A DNA stretch of 49,308 bases, from contig JAWRKD010000161.1 in the NCBI GenBank assembly GCA_040307135.1, forward strand, positions 1 to 49,308, read 5' to 3'. The stretch comes from Aminidesulfovibrio sp040307135 (GTDB taxonomy: Bacteria > Desulfobacterota > Desulfovibrionia > Desulfovibrionales > Desulfovibrionaceae). The notes under the pieces are model-generated. The model was not told the DNA's origin, searched no databases, and worked only from the letters and a program-made list of their open reading frames with translations. Made by a program: the position numbers and the translations under genes. Shown piece after piece: positions 37,220 through 43,585 of the stretch; the first letter of the stretch is position 1, and every line of letters starts with the position of its first letter.

Positions 37220-38545
37220 CTAGATGGGCATGCGGGCGCGATAAATGTTCTGGCCCCGCTGGATGGTCAGCACCAGGGCGTTGTGCAGGTGGTAGCGGGC
37301 AAAGGCCCGGGCCAGGTCCTCCACGCTGGTCATGTCCTGGCCGCCGATCTGCATGAGCAGGTCCCCGGGCTTGAGGCCCAGGCGCTGGGCCGGACCCTGG
37401 GACCGGCTCAGGACCAGCCCGGCGCGCCGGGGCCGAGGGTCCAGGGCGATACCCCAGTGCTCCAGCACCAGGCGCTCCGCCGTGGCCGGGTCCAGGGCCT
37501 GGGGCGTGACGCTGAACGTCAGTTCCCGGCCCGCGCGCGCCACGGTGAGCCGGGTCTCGCTGCGGCCCAGGTCGCGCACCAGGCTCAGGAAGTGCTGGCG
37601 GTCCTCCACGGGCCTGCCGCCCAGGGCCAGGAGCGCGTCGCCGGGGCGCACGCCCGCGGCCTCGGCCGGGCCGCCGTGGGCCAGGTCCGTGACCAGGACC
37701 CCGCGCGGGGACTTGAGTCCCAGGTACACGGCCGTGGGCTGGTCCAGGTCCTGGCCGAAGAGCCCGAGCCAGACCGGGGTCACGTGGCCCGAGCTGATGA
37801 GCTCGTCGATGACGCGCCTGGCCTTGTTCACCGGGATGGCGAAGCCGATGCCCTGGGCGTCGGCCCGGATGGCGGTGTTGATGCCGATGACCTGGCCCAG
37901 GATGTTGAGCAGCGGGCCGCCGGAATTGCCCGGATTGATGGCCGCGTCGGTCTGGATCAGGTCGGTGAGGATCTCCTCGTCCTCGCCCACGGAGCGGCCC
38001 ACGGCGGAGATCACGCCGGTGGTCACGGTGTTGGTGTAGCCGTAGGGGTTGCCGATGGCGATGACGGTCTCGCCGATGAAGAGGCCGGCGGAATCGCCCA
38101 TCTCGGCCTGGGGCAGGCCGCCCGCCGGGTCCACCTGGAGCACGGCCAGGTCCAGGTCCGGGTCGGCCCCGCGCACCCGGGCGGCCAGCTCGCGGCCGTC
38201 CTGGAGCCGCACCGCGATCTCGCTCGCGCCCTCGATGACGTGGGCGTTGGTCAGCACGAAGCCGCGGCGGCCGTCGATGAGCACGCCGGAGCCCAGGCTC
38301 TGGGCCTTCTGGGCGGGCATGTCCAGGCCGAAGTCGCGCAGGAAGCGGTCGAAGAGCGGGCCGGAGAACTGGCCGCCGAAGGGCGTCACGGCCTTGACCG
38401 TGCGCGAGGAGGTGATGTTCACCACGGCCGGGCCCACGGCCTGGACCGCGCGCACCACGGGCGTGCGGCGCAGGTCCTCGGACTGGGCCAGGGCGGCCGG
38501 GGCCAGCAGAAGCACGAGCAGCAGGGCGGCGAGGGCGCGGCGCAT
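37220..38545 (-). CDS. degP: Periplasmic serine protease/chaperone, Do (DegP/HtrA) family
   Basis: The 441-residue protein has a signal peptide (about 1-20, PAALAQ), a trypsin-like protease domain with catalytic His in LTNAHVIEGA near 100, Asp in DPDLDLAVLQV near 131 and Ser in NPGNSGGPLLN near 209, and two PDZ domains (about 260-345 and 365-435, AQRLGLKPGDLLMQIGGQ). It degrades or refolds misfolded envelope proteins. It starts 3 nt after the htpX stop, so the two proteases form one operon, a sensible envelope-stress pairing. The stop codon abuts repeat copy 5. Confidence 0.94.
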   Translation of the reverse strand: MRRALAALLLVLLLAPAALAQSEDLRRTPVVRAVQAVGPAVVNITSSRTVKAVTPFGGQFSGPLFDRFLRDFGLDMPAQKAQSLGSGVLIDGRRGFVLTNAHVIEGASEIAVRLQDGRELAARVRGADPDLDLAVLQVDPAGGLPQAEMGDSAGLFIGETVIAIGNPYGYTNTVTTGVISAVGRSVGEDEEILTDLIQTDAAINPGNSGGPLLNILGQVIGINTAIRADAQGIGFAIPVNKARRVIDELISSGHVTPVWLGLFGQDLDQPTAVYLGLKSPRGVLVTDLAHGGPAEAAGVRPGDALLALGGRPVEDRQHFLSLVRDLGRSETRLTVARAGRELTFSVTPQALDPATAERLVLEHWGIALDPRPRRAGLVLSRSQGPAQRLGLKPGDLLMQIGGQDMTSVEDLARAFARYHLHNALVLTIQRGQNIYRARMPI

Positions 38546-38548
38546 GGC

Positions 38549-39400
38549 TTATCTCCCGGCCATTTCCCGCAACCGGGCGATGCGCTCCTCCACGGGCGGG
38601 TGGGTGGAGAACCAGTCGCCCAGGCGGCGTCCGGCGAAGGGGCTGACGATGAACATGTTCTCCGTGGCCGGGGCGGCCTGCATGGGCAGCTCCCGCGAGG
38701 CGTTGTGCAGCCGGGCCAGGGCCTGGGCCAGGTGGAGCGGCTGGCCGGAGTATTCCGCGCCGGCCCGGTCGGCCAGAAACTCGCGCGAGCGGGAAATGGC
38801 CATCTGGATGAGGGTGGCGGCCAGGGGCGCGAACAGGGCCACGGCCAGGGCGGCCAGGGGGTTGCCGCGCTCCTCGCCGTCGCGTCCGCCCAGGCCGCCG
38901 AACAGGGCGGCCCACTGCATCATGTTGGCCAGCATCATGATGGCCGAGGCCAGCACCGCGGCCACGGACTGGATCAGGATGTCGCGGTGGGCGATGTGGC
39001 CCAGCTCGTGGCCCATGACGGCCTTGACCTCGGCGGGCGGCAGCAGGCGCAAGAGCCCCTCGGTGACGGCCACCACGGCGTTCTGCGGGTTGCGGCCCGT
39101 GGCGAAGGCGTTGGGCGCGTCCTGGGGGATGAGCGCCAGGCGCGGCGCGGGGATGCCGGCCTTGGCCGCCATTTCGGCCAGGGCCGCGTGCAGGGCCGGG
39201 GCGTCCTCGGGCGCCAGGGGCCTGGCCTTGTACATGGCGAGCACGATCTTGTCCGAATACCAGTAGCTGGCGACGTTCATCACCAGGGCGAAGCCGAAGG
39301 CGATGTAGAGCCCGGTGCGGCCGCCCATGAGCTGGCCCAGGAACAGGATCAGGCCCGTGAGCAGGGCGAGCAGGAAAAAGGTCTTCAACTGGCTGGTCAT
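38549..39400 (-). CDS. htpX: Membrane zinc metalloprotease HtpX
   Basis: The 283-residue M48 protease has two N-terminal transmembrane helices (about 5-23 and 30-48), the zinc-binding HELGHIAHRD near 130, the third ligand region SREFLADRAGAEYSG near 205-220, and two further helices (about 143-165, 180-198). HtpX cleaves damaged membrane proteins. The product ends with FSTHPPVEERIARLREM, typical of the family. The ATG at 39400 follows GGAGG; upstream in-frame sequence is noncoding. It is the first gene of the htpX-degP operon. Confidence 0.95.
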   Translation of the reverse strand: MTSQLKTFFLLALLTGLILFLGQLMGGRTGLYIAFGFALVMNVASYWYSDKIVLAMYKARPLAPEDAPALHAALAEMAAKAGIPAPRLALIPQDAPNAFATGRNPQNAVVAVTEGLLRLLPPAEVKAVMGHELGHIAHRDILIQSVAAVLASAIMMLANMMQWAALFGGLGGRDGEERGNPLAALAVALFAPLAATLIQMAISRSREFLADRAGAEYSGQPLHLAQALARLHNASRELPMQAAPATENMFIVSPFAGRRLGDWFSTHPPVEERIARLREMAGR

Positions 39401-39736
39401 GCAGGTCCTCCGGGGAATTGCCTCACCTGCCAGAATTAGTCCTTCGGGAGCGGGAGTCAAGGACTGCCGGGACGATCCGGCTGGACGCCCCGTGTCCGGC
39501 GCAGGACTCGGGAAAAGGAACGTTGCGCCGCCGCATGTCCATTGCCCGGGACATCGGCAACGGCCTGGGATTCCCGGCCGCAGTCCTGCAGAACCAAGGA
39601 CCGGCGAGGTCCGGCTGGCCGCATGATGCAGGCGTTGTTCCACCGCGTTACAGCACTGCAATGCGGTGCAACTCCTCGAACTTTCTGCGGCATCATATAG
39701 ATTACGCCATTCTTTCGGTTCATAAGCATTTTTCCC

Positions 39737-39766
39737 TTGAACAAAAAATCTCTCTTGAAGTATAAA
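39737..39766 (+). promoter_or_regulatory. Candidate sigma70 promoter of the mucR-like gene
   Basis: TTGAAC (39737-39742) and TATAAA (39761-39766) are 18 bp apart in a locally A/T-rich stretch about 40 bp before the start codon. Upstream in the 406-bp gap (39401-39806) an inverted repeat CACCGC (39641) and GCGGTG (39663) may be an operator, possibly for autoregulation. No gene is visible in the gap. Confidence 0.5.
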
Positions 39767-39806
39767 GACATTATTGCGCATGGAATTGCAACACAGGAGA
39801 AAAGCA

Positions 39807-40232
39807 ATGGATGATTTCCTGAAAGCCGCCCTGGAGATCGTGAAGGCCCAGGCCAGCGTGCGGACCATGACCGAGGAAGAGATCGTGAACCTGGCCCAGA
39901 ACCTTACCGCGAGCCTCAAGGGCATCGTGGGCGGGGAATGCGAAGCCAAGGCCGAAAGCGTTGCCTGTGATCCGGGCAAGGCCATCCGCGAAAAGTCCAT
40001 CATCTGCTGCGAATGCGGCAAGTCGTTCAAGATCCTGACCAAGAAGCACCTGGCCACCCACGGCCTGGACGCCAAGAGTTACAGGGCCAAGCACGGCTAC
40101 AAGAAGAACCTGCCCCTGGTCTGCAAGGGCCTGCAGCGCGAGCGCCGCAAGAAGATGACCGAGATGAAGCTCTGGACCAAGCGCGGCAAGAAGGCCGCCG
40201 CGGCCAAGCCCAAGGCCGTGAAGAAGGCCTAG
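39807..40232 (+). CDS. MucR/Ros family transcriptional regulator
   Basis: The 141-residue protein matches the MucR/Ros family: an N-terminal helical oligomerisation region (MDDFLKAALEIVKAQASVRT), then a prokaryotic zinc finger, CCECGKSFKILTKKHLATHG (about 67-86), with the family-typical continuation LDAKSYRAKHGY and a basic C terminus rich in Lys and Ala. MucR proteins bind A/T-rich DNA, often as H-NS-like silencers of horizontally acquired genes, which is notable beside several A/T-rich inserts. The ATG at 39807 follows AGGAGA at good spacing. Confidence 0.88.
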   Translation: MDDFLKAALEIVKAQASVRTMTEEEIVNLAQNLTASLKGIVGGECEAKAESVACDPGKAIREKSIICCECGKSFKILTKKHLATHGLDAKSYRAKHGYKKNLPLVCKGLQRERRKKMTEMKLWTKRGKKAAAAKPKAVKKA

Positions 40233-40253
40233 CCTCCCCTTTCCCGGGCACGG

Positions 40254-40289
40254 AAAGCCCCTGCGGTTCGCGCCGCGGGGGCTTTTTTT
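40254..40289 (+). terminator. Rho-independent terminator after the mucR-like gene
   Basis: AAAGCCCCTGCGG and CCGCGGGGGCTTT pair around TTCGCG, followed by TTTTTTT. It lies 21 nt after the stop. From here to 40444 I see no gene. Confidence 0.9.
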
Positions 40290-40444
40290 CGCGTCCCGGC
40301 GCGGGCCGGGGATTCGCGCGCCGCGATCGTCGCAAAAATGTCATCCTTGTCATCTGCCGGGCCCGCGCCGGATGGTCCCGCGGCCGGCAACGCACGGCGG
40401 CGCAGGGCCGCGTTGTATGGTTGATCAACGGCGCAAAACAGGTG

Positions 40445-40473
40445 TTGACCACGCCTATGCAAGGCTCTATGCC
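40445..40473 (+). promoter_or_regulatory. Candidate promoter of the small four-cysteine protein
   Basis: TTGACC (40445-40450) and TATGCC (40468-40473) are 17 bp apart, about 95 bp before the gene. The -35 is strong and the -10 weak. Confidence 0.4.
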
Positions 40474-40567
40474 GTAATAAAGAGAAAGAGCCCCGCTGGC
40501 CCGGCCTGGCGGATGGAATCGCCCGGTCGTCCGGCTCGGCCCAGCACAAGCTGCGGGAGGAATCGCC

Positions 40568-40816
40568 ATGCGAGAGACGCAAAAGACCACGAGCAGAAAG
40601 TCCGGCAAGGGCGCGGGCCCCAGAGCCAAGTCCGGCTCGCCCGGGGCGCGCAAGGGCGGCCTGGACGCGGTCCAGGCCCGTGTGGACCAGATCCGTCAGG
40701 CCCAGCGCGAGGCGGGCCACTTCGATTGTTTCGGCCGTGCCCGAGAAGCTTACTGCGACCAGGGCGAGTGCATGTACCGCGAGGAATGCCTGGACCTCTC
40801 CCCACGGCTGCCCTGA
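40568..40816 (+). CDS. Small basic protein with a four-cysteine motif
   Basis: The 82-residue protein has a basic, Gly/Lys/Arg/Ser-rich N-terminal 30 residues (likely disordered), a helix (LDAVQARVDQIRQAQREAGH), and a C-terminal CFGRAREAYCDQGECMYREE followed by C, giving C-x8-C-x4-C-x5-C. The spacing suggests zinc or Fe-S binding. The ATG follows GGGAGG at good spacing, and a strong terminator follows the stop, so it is a real single-gene unit. I do not recognise the family; a nucleic-acid-binding role is only a guess from the basic tail. Confidence 0.65.
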   Translation: MRETQKTTSRKSGKGAGPRAKSGSPGARKGGLDAVQARVDQIRQAQREAGHFDCFGRAREAYCDQGECMYREECLDLSPRLP

Positions 40817-40843
40817 GCGGACGCAACGGCCGGTCCCGTCACA

Positions 40844-40880
40844 AAACCCCGGCCGGAAGCAGCGCCTCCGGCCGGGGTTT
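40844..40880. terminator. Bidirectional terminator (GTTTGTCGTC type)
   Basis: AAACCCCGGCCGGA (40844-40857) and TCCGGCCGGGGTTT (40867-40880) form a 14-bp stem. It serves the rightward small-protein gene and the leftward brnA. The hairpin with its trailing GTTTGTCGTC recurs at 42017 and 45174. Confidence 0.85.
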
Positions 40881-40900
40881 GTCGTCATCGCGCAGCGGAC

Positions 40901-41266
40901 CTAGCCCCGGGACTCGTTCCCCCGGCCCTTCTGGTGCGCCACGTAGGCCTTGAGCACCGCGTTGATGCGGGTCTGGTAGCCCTTGCCGCCCTTGCGGAAC
41001 CAGGCCAGGACCTCCTCGTCCAGCCGCAGGGTGACCTGGGGCTTGGGCCGGGGCAGGAGGTCCTCGATCCGCACCCGGCGGGCGGCGTCGAAAAAGTCCT
41101 CGTCCACGGGCCGGGCGTCCGGGTCGGATGCCGCGGCCCGGGTGATCTCGGCCTCGGTCTTGGCCCGCAACCGCTTCCAGTCCGTGCGCGACGGCTCCCG
41201 GGCCGCGCTTTCGGCCGTGTGCCGGGTGGTCTCATTCTTGGGCCTAGCGCCTCCTTTCCCGGGCAT
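40901..41266 (-). CDS. brnA: BrnA-type antitoxin (ribbon-helix-helix)
   Basis: The 121-residue protein has a charged helical N-terminal region and a C-terminal ribbon-helix-helix: PQVTLRLDEEVLAWFRKGGK followed by GYQTRINAVLKAYV, the classic BrnA end. BrnA binds BrnT and represses the brnTA promoter. Its ATG at 41266 lies inside the last codons of the brnT frame (22-nt overlap), the usual coupled order toxin then antitoxin. The antitoxin is intact while the toxin is frameshifted, a combination that is viable. Confidence 0.88.
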   Translation of the reverse strand: MPGKGGARPKNETTRHTAESAAREPSRTDWKRLRAKTEAEITRAAASDPDARPVDEDFFDAARRVRIEDLLPRPKPQVTLRLDEEVLAWFRKGGKGYQTRINAVLKAYVAHQKGRGNESRG

Positions 41267-41496
41267 TGGCCCTGCGCGCCGAAATGATCCGCACCGCCTC
41301 GCCGCGCACCGTGAAGACCACGGCCAGGAGCAGACCCTCCATCTCGCCCCAGGCGATGTAGCGGGGCGCCGTAGTCCCGGCGCTCGTCGGCCAGGATCAG
41401 CGGGGAGCGGGACAACACCGCCGCGGCATCCACGAAATCCACGCCGTGCTTGGCCAGATTCGCGGCCCGCTTGGCCTCGTCCCACTCGAATTCCAT
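41244..41496 (-). pseudogene. brnT: BrnT-type toxin gene, frameshifted
   Basis: The minus strand encodes MEFEWDEAKRAANLAKHGVD at the start and continues to ILADERRDYG, as in BrnT ribonuclease toxins. The frame then breaks at a run of four C residues (G run at 41363-41366 on the plus strand). In the next frame the normal C-terminal half resumes: YIAWGEMEGLLLAVVFTVRG and later ISARRANARERRR before a stop at 41244. Removing one base from the run gives a normal 83-residue BrnT ending DYGARYIAWGE. It is either a real inactivating mutation or a homopolymer sequencing error. Confidence 0.85.
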
Positions 41497-41520
41497 GACA
41501 AAATGGACCTCCATTTTGTC
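41497..41520. promoter_or_regulatory. Perfect 10-bp inverted repeat, candidate brnTA operator
   Basis: GACAAAATGG (41497-41506) and CCATTTTGTC (41511-41520) are exact inverted copies spaced by ACCT, directly upstream of the brnT start. BrnA is known to autorepress its operon through a ribbon-helix-helix, so this is the obvious operator. Confidence 0.75.
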
Positions 41521-41588
41521 GGGGTGGCAAGGAGGGGCGCATACCTGCCGCAAACATACAAAAAATGACCATAAACGGCAGGCTCACG

Positions 41589-41616
41589 TTGACATAACTT
41601 GATTTATATATAAATA
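41589..41616 (+). promoter_or_regulatory. Promoter of the HNH-like gene
   Basis: A perfect TTGACA (41589-41594) is followed after 16 bp by TAAATA (41611-41616) in an extremely A/T-rich stretch (TTATATATAAATAAATA), about 30 bp before the gene. It is markedly more A/T-rich than host promoters and is probably foreign. Confidence 0.6.
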
Positions 41617-41647
41617 AATATAAAATTTTAACTTTTGGGGGTTCACT

Positions 41648-41977
41648 ATGGACACCGCTGCCGGATTTGGATTGCTGGAAGGATTCTCCTTCGAAACTCG
41701 TCTCGCGGTTTGGAACAAGGCCAGCCATGCTCCGGGGAAAAGTCCGGAGGCATATCGCCTTGATGCATGTGGCGCTTTGATTGAATGGAGTAAATATGGG
41801 GACACAACCCCCAATGGCACCGGATGGGAAATCGATCACATTTATCCAGCAGCACTAGGCGGCAGCGATATTCTGTCGAATCTTCAGGCGTTGCAATGGG
41901 AAAATAATCGCAAAAAAGGCGACTCCTACCCAACAACTCCTTCCCAATACACAGCCGTGTCTTGGAACCGCGGATGA
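41648..41977 (+). CDS. Small HNH-nuclease-like protein
   Basis: The 109-residue protein contains a compact HNH-type motif: WEIDHIYPAALGGSD (about 62-76) with the metal-binding Asp-His pair, then NLQALQWENNRKKGD (about 80-94) with the Asn and the final basic segment. The upstream region RLDACGALIEWSKYGD supplies the first strand. Small stand-alone HNH proteins of this type are common in mobile and phage-related regions. Composition is lower in G/C than its neighbours and the promoter is A/T-rich. Whether it nicks DNA or RNA is unknown. The ATG follows GGGGG. Confidence 0.7.
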   Translation: MDTAAGFGLLEGFSFETRLAVWNKASHAPGKSPEAYRLDACGALIEWSKYGDTTPNGTGWEIDHIYPAALGGSDILSNLQALQWENNRKKGDSYPTTPSQYTAVSWNRG

Positions 41978-42016
41978 GAAAAATCCTGTCCGCCGTTACA
42001 TCTTGTCGATTTAAAA

Positions 42017-42051
42017 AAACCGGCCGAAGGCAGTGCCTCCGGCCGGGGTTT
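42017..42051. terminator. Terminator hairpin at the left border of the 42-45 kb insert
   Basis: AAACCGGCCG and CGGCCGGGGTTT pair imperfectly around GGCAGTGCC. The right arm and the sequence after it (GTTTGTCGTCCTCGTCCACC) are identical to the terminator of the DUF1254 gene at 45174-45212, of which this is the duplicated remnant. It can also stop the HNH gene. Confidence 0.7.
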
Positions 42052-42108
42052 GTCGTCCTCGTCCACCCGCCCCCTACTGCGCCAGCTCGATCTCCGGCGG
42101 GGTCCAGG
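42040..42108 (-). repeat. Left 69-bp direct repeat (orphan 3' end of the DUF1254 gene)
   Basis: These 69 bases match 45201-45269 with one mismatch (C at 42086, T at 45247). They comprise half of a terminator hairpin and the last 11 codons of the DUF1254 gene (WTPPEIELAQ and stop). No other part of that gene is here. It is an orphan gene end left on the far side of the insert, the same arrangement as the orphan glmS end at 13310. Confidence 0.88.
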
Positions 42109-42239
42109 CAAGGTAGACACGGCACGACCTGCCTCAGGACAACTCCAGCGGGCCGCAGGGAACGTGGCGGATTCAAGGAAGCGTTGCACGCATCAGGGCT
42201 GACGCCCTGGCTCAACGGACGGTCCGTTGTAACCGGTTG

Positions 42240-43484
42240 TTAGCCGACGGACGGGCCACTCGGGCCCTCGGTGACCGGCATTTTTGCTGCCAAGAGTTCG
42301 CGCTTCAGCTCTTGTTGCCATCGCCGGTCATCGTCCATCCGGATGTAGCCGATGCCGTCAAAGTCGGAGGGAGTTTCAAGGCCTGGGGTGATCAGTGCGC
42401 ATACCTTTGCCTGACCAAGGCGCGACAAAAAGTAACCCAGCTCGAGAATTACGTTTTGACGAGCGCGTGGCGCGGGTGTCCCCCCCTTCACGCTTCCCAT
42501 GTCATCGTCAGTCATCAGGACAACTGCAAAGGTCGTGAGTTCTGCTTCCTGAATGAACTTGGTGAGAAGATGGCGGCCCATGTTGGGCTGATCATGGAGA
42601 ACGATTCCCACTAATCCGATGCTCTCGAGAAACGATACAACTGCTTTGCGGGCGGCTTCGTTCCGGCCATGCACCACGAAGACGCGATTCGGGATGCGGC
42701 TGTCAGATTGGGCCTCGGGAGCGAGGCCGGTGCTGGGTGCAGCCCCTTGGGCCTGCGGAAGTGGAGTTTCTTCTTCGGCTTCGCGTCCCGCGGTAGGTGC
42801 CCGTCTCACGAGATATGCGGAGAAAAGCGAATTCTCCGCGGTGACCGCCGAGGGGTTCTGGAGCGCGTACTGAACAATCGCATTGGCTCGGTCGCGTCGA
42901 GAACCGACATCCCGACCTGCGGAGAGGCCTTTCACGCCTGCTTCCAGCAACAAGTCGTCAATATCAGTGTGGCTCCACTCGGAAATCGCGTTTCGTGCGC
43001 TGATGAGGGTTGCCCGGGTAGGTGCGGGCAGCGGCAACGCTTGAGGGAGGCCAACAGCGGAAATATCGAGTTCGTGTCCAGCCGCCCGAAGAACCGAAAG
43101 CATATCTTGTTCCTTCACCGCCCAGTGGTTTCGATTGAACTCGAATTGATCGATGCCAAGATCATCTCGGACGCGCCATAAGTGGTCATTCAGGATCGGG
43201 GCTTTGCTCGGGTACAGCGTGACCGTCAGCTGGATCTCCCTGTCGAGGTCTTGAAGGTCTGAGATGAGGGCGATGCGGACGAGTTCTTCTGCTTGCCCTT
43301 CCTCCATGAGCACACAAGGCCAGGATTTGAGGCATGCAATGGCTTCGTTTGACAACATTCGCAGTTGTTCTTTGATGGCCGCGTTCGTGTACTCCAGGAA
43401 GCGGTTCTTATCGAACCGAAACGTTTTTCCGTCCCAATCGTTGAACTGGTAAGATACTATCAGATTATACACGGCAGTCTCCAT
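42240..43484 (-). CDS. TIR-like effector (CAP12/PycTIR type) with unknown N-terminal domain
   Basis: The 414-residue protein ends in a predicted nucleotide-binding TIR-like domain (PF10137 type, about 277-405): RVFVVHGRNEAARKAVVSFL, VLHDQPNMGRHLLTKFIQEA, FAVVLMTDDDMGS, PRARQNVILELGYFLSRLGQ with the expected catalytic Glu, and DFDGIGYIRMDD. Such domains cleave NAD in CBASS and Pycsar immunity. The N-terminal 150 residues are unrecognised; a middle helical segment (about 165-240, LLLEAGVKGLSAGRDVGSRR) may be an effector-associated domain. No cyclase gene is nearby. It lies 101 nt downstream of the unknown 467-residue gene and is probably in its operon. The start at 43484 is tentative because no strong ribosome binding site is visible. 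Confidence 0.78.
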   Translation of the reverse strand: METAVYNLIVSYQFNDWDGKTFRFDKNRFLEYTNAAIKEQLRMLSNEAIACLKSWPCVLMEEGQAEELVRIALISDLQDLDREIQLTVTLYPSKAPILNDHLWRVRDDLGIDQFEFNRNHWAVKEQDMLSVLRAAGHELDISAVGLPQALPLPAPTRATLISARNAISEWSHTDIDDLLLEAGVKGLSAGRDVGSRRDRANAIVQYALQNPSAVTAENSLFSAYLVRRAPTAGREAEEETPLPQAQGAAPSTGLAPEAQSDSRIPNRVFVVHGRNEAARKAVVSFLESIGLVGIVLHDQPNMGRHLLTKFIQEAELTTFAVVLMTDDDMGSVKGGTPAPRARQNVILELGYFLSRLGQAKVCALITPGLETPSDFDGIGYIRMDDDRRWQQELKRELLAAKMPVTEGPSGPSVG

Positions 43485-43585
43485 CTTGGAATGGCAGTTC
43501 CTCGACCAGCTAACGCTCAGCATCAGCGGCGGCATGCAGCGCCCGTCCGCAGCAGCCGGATGACGGGCGTCTCACTGTCCGGTTG

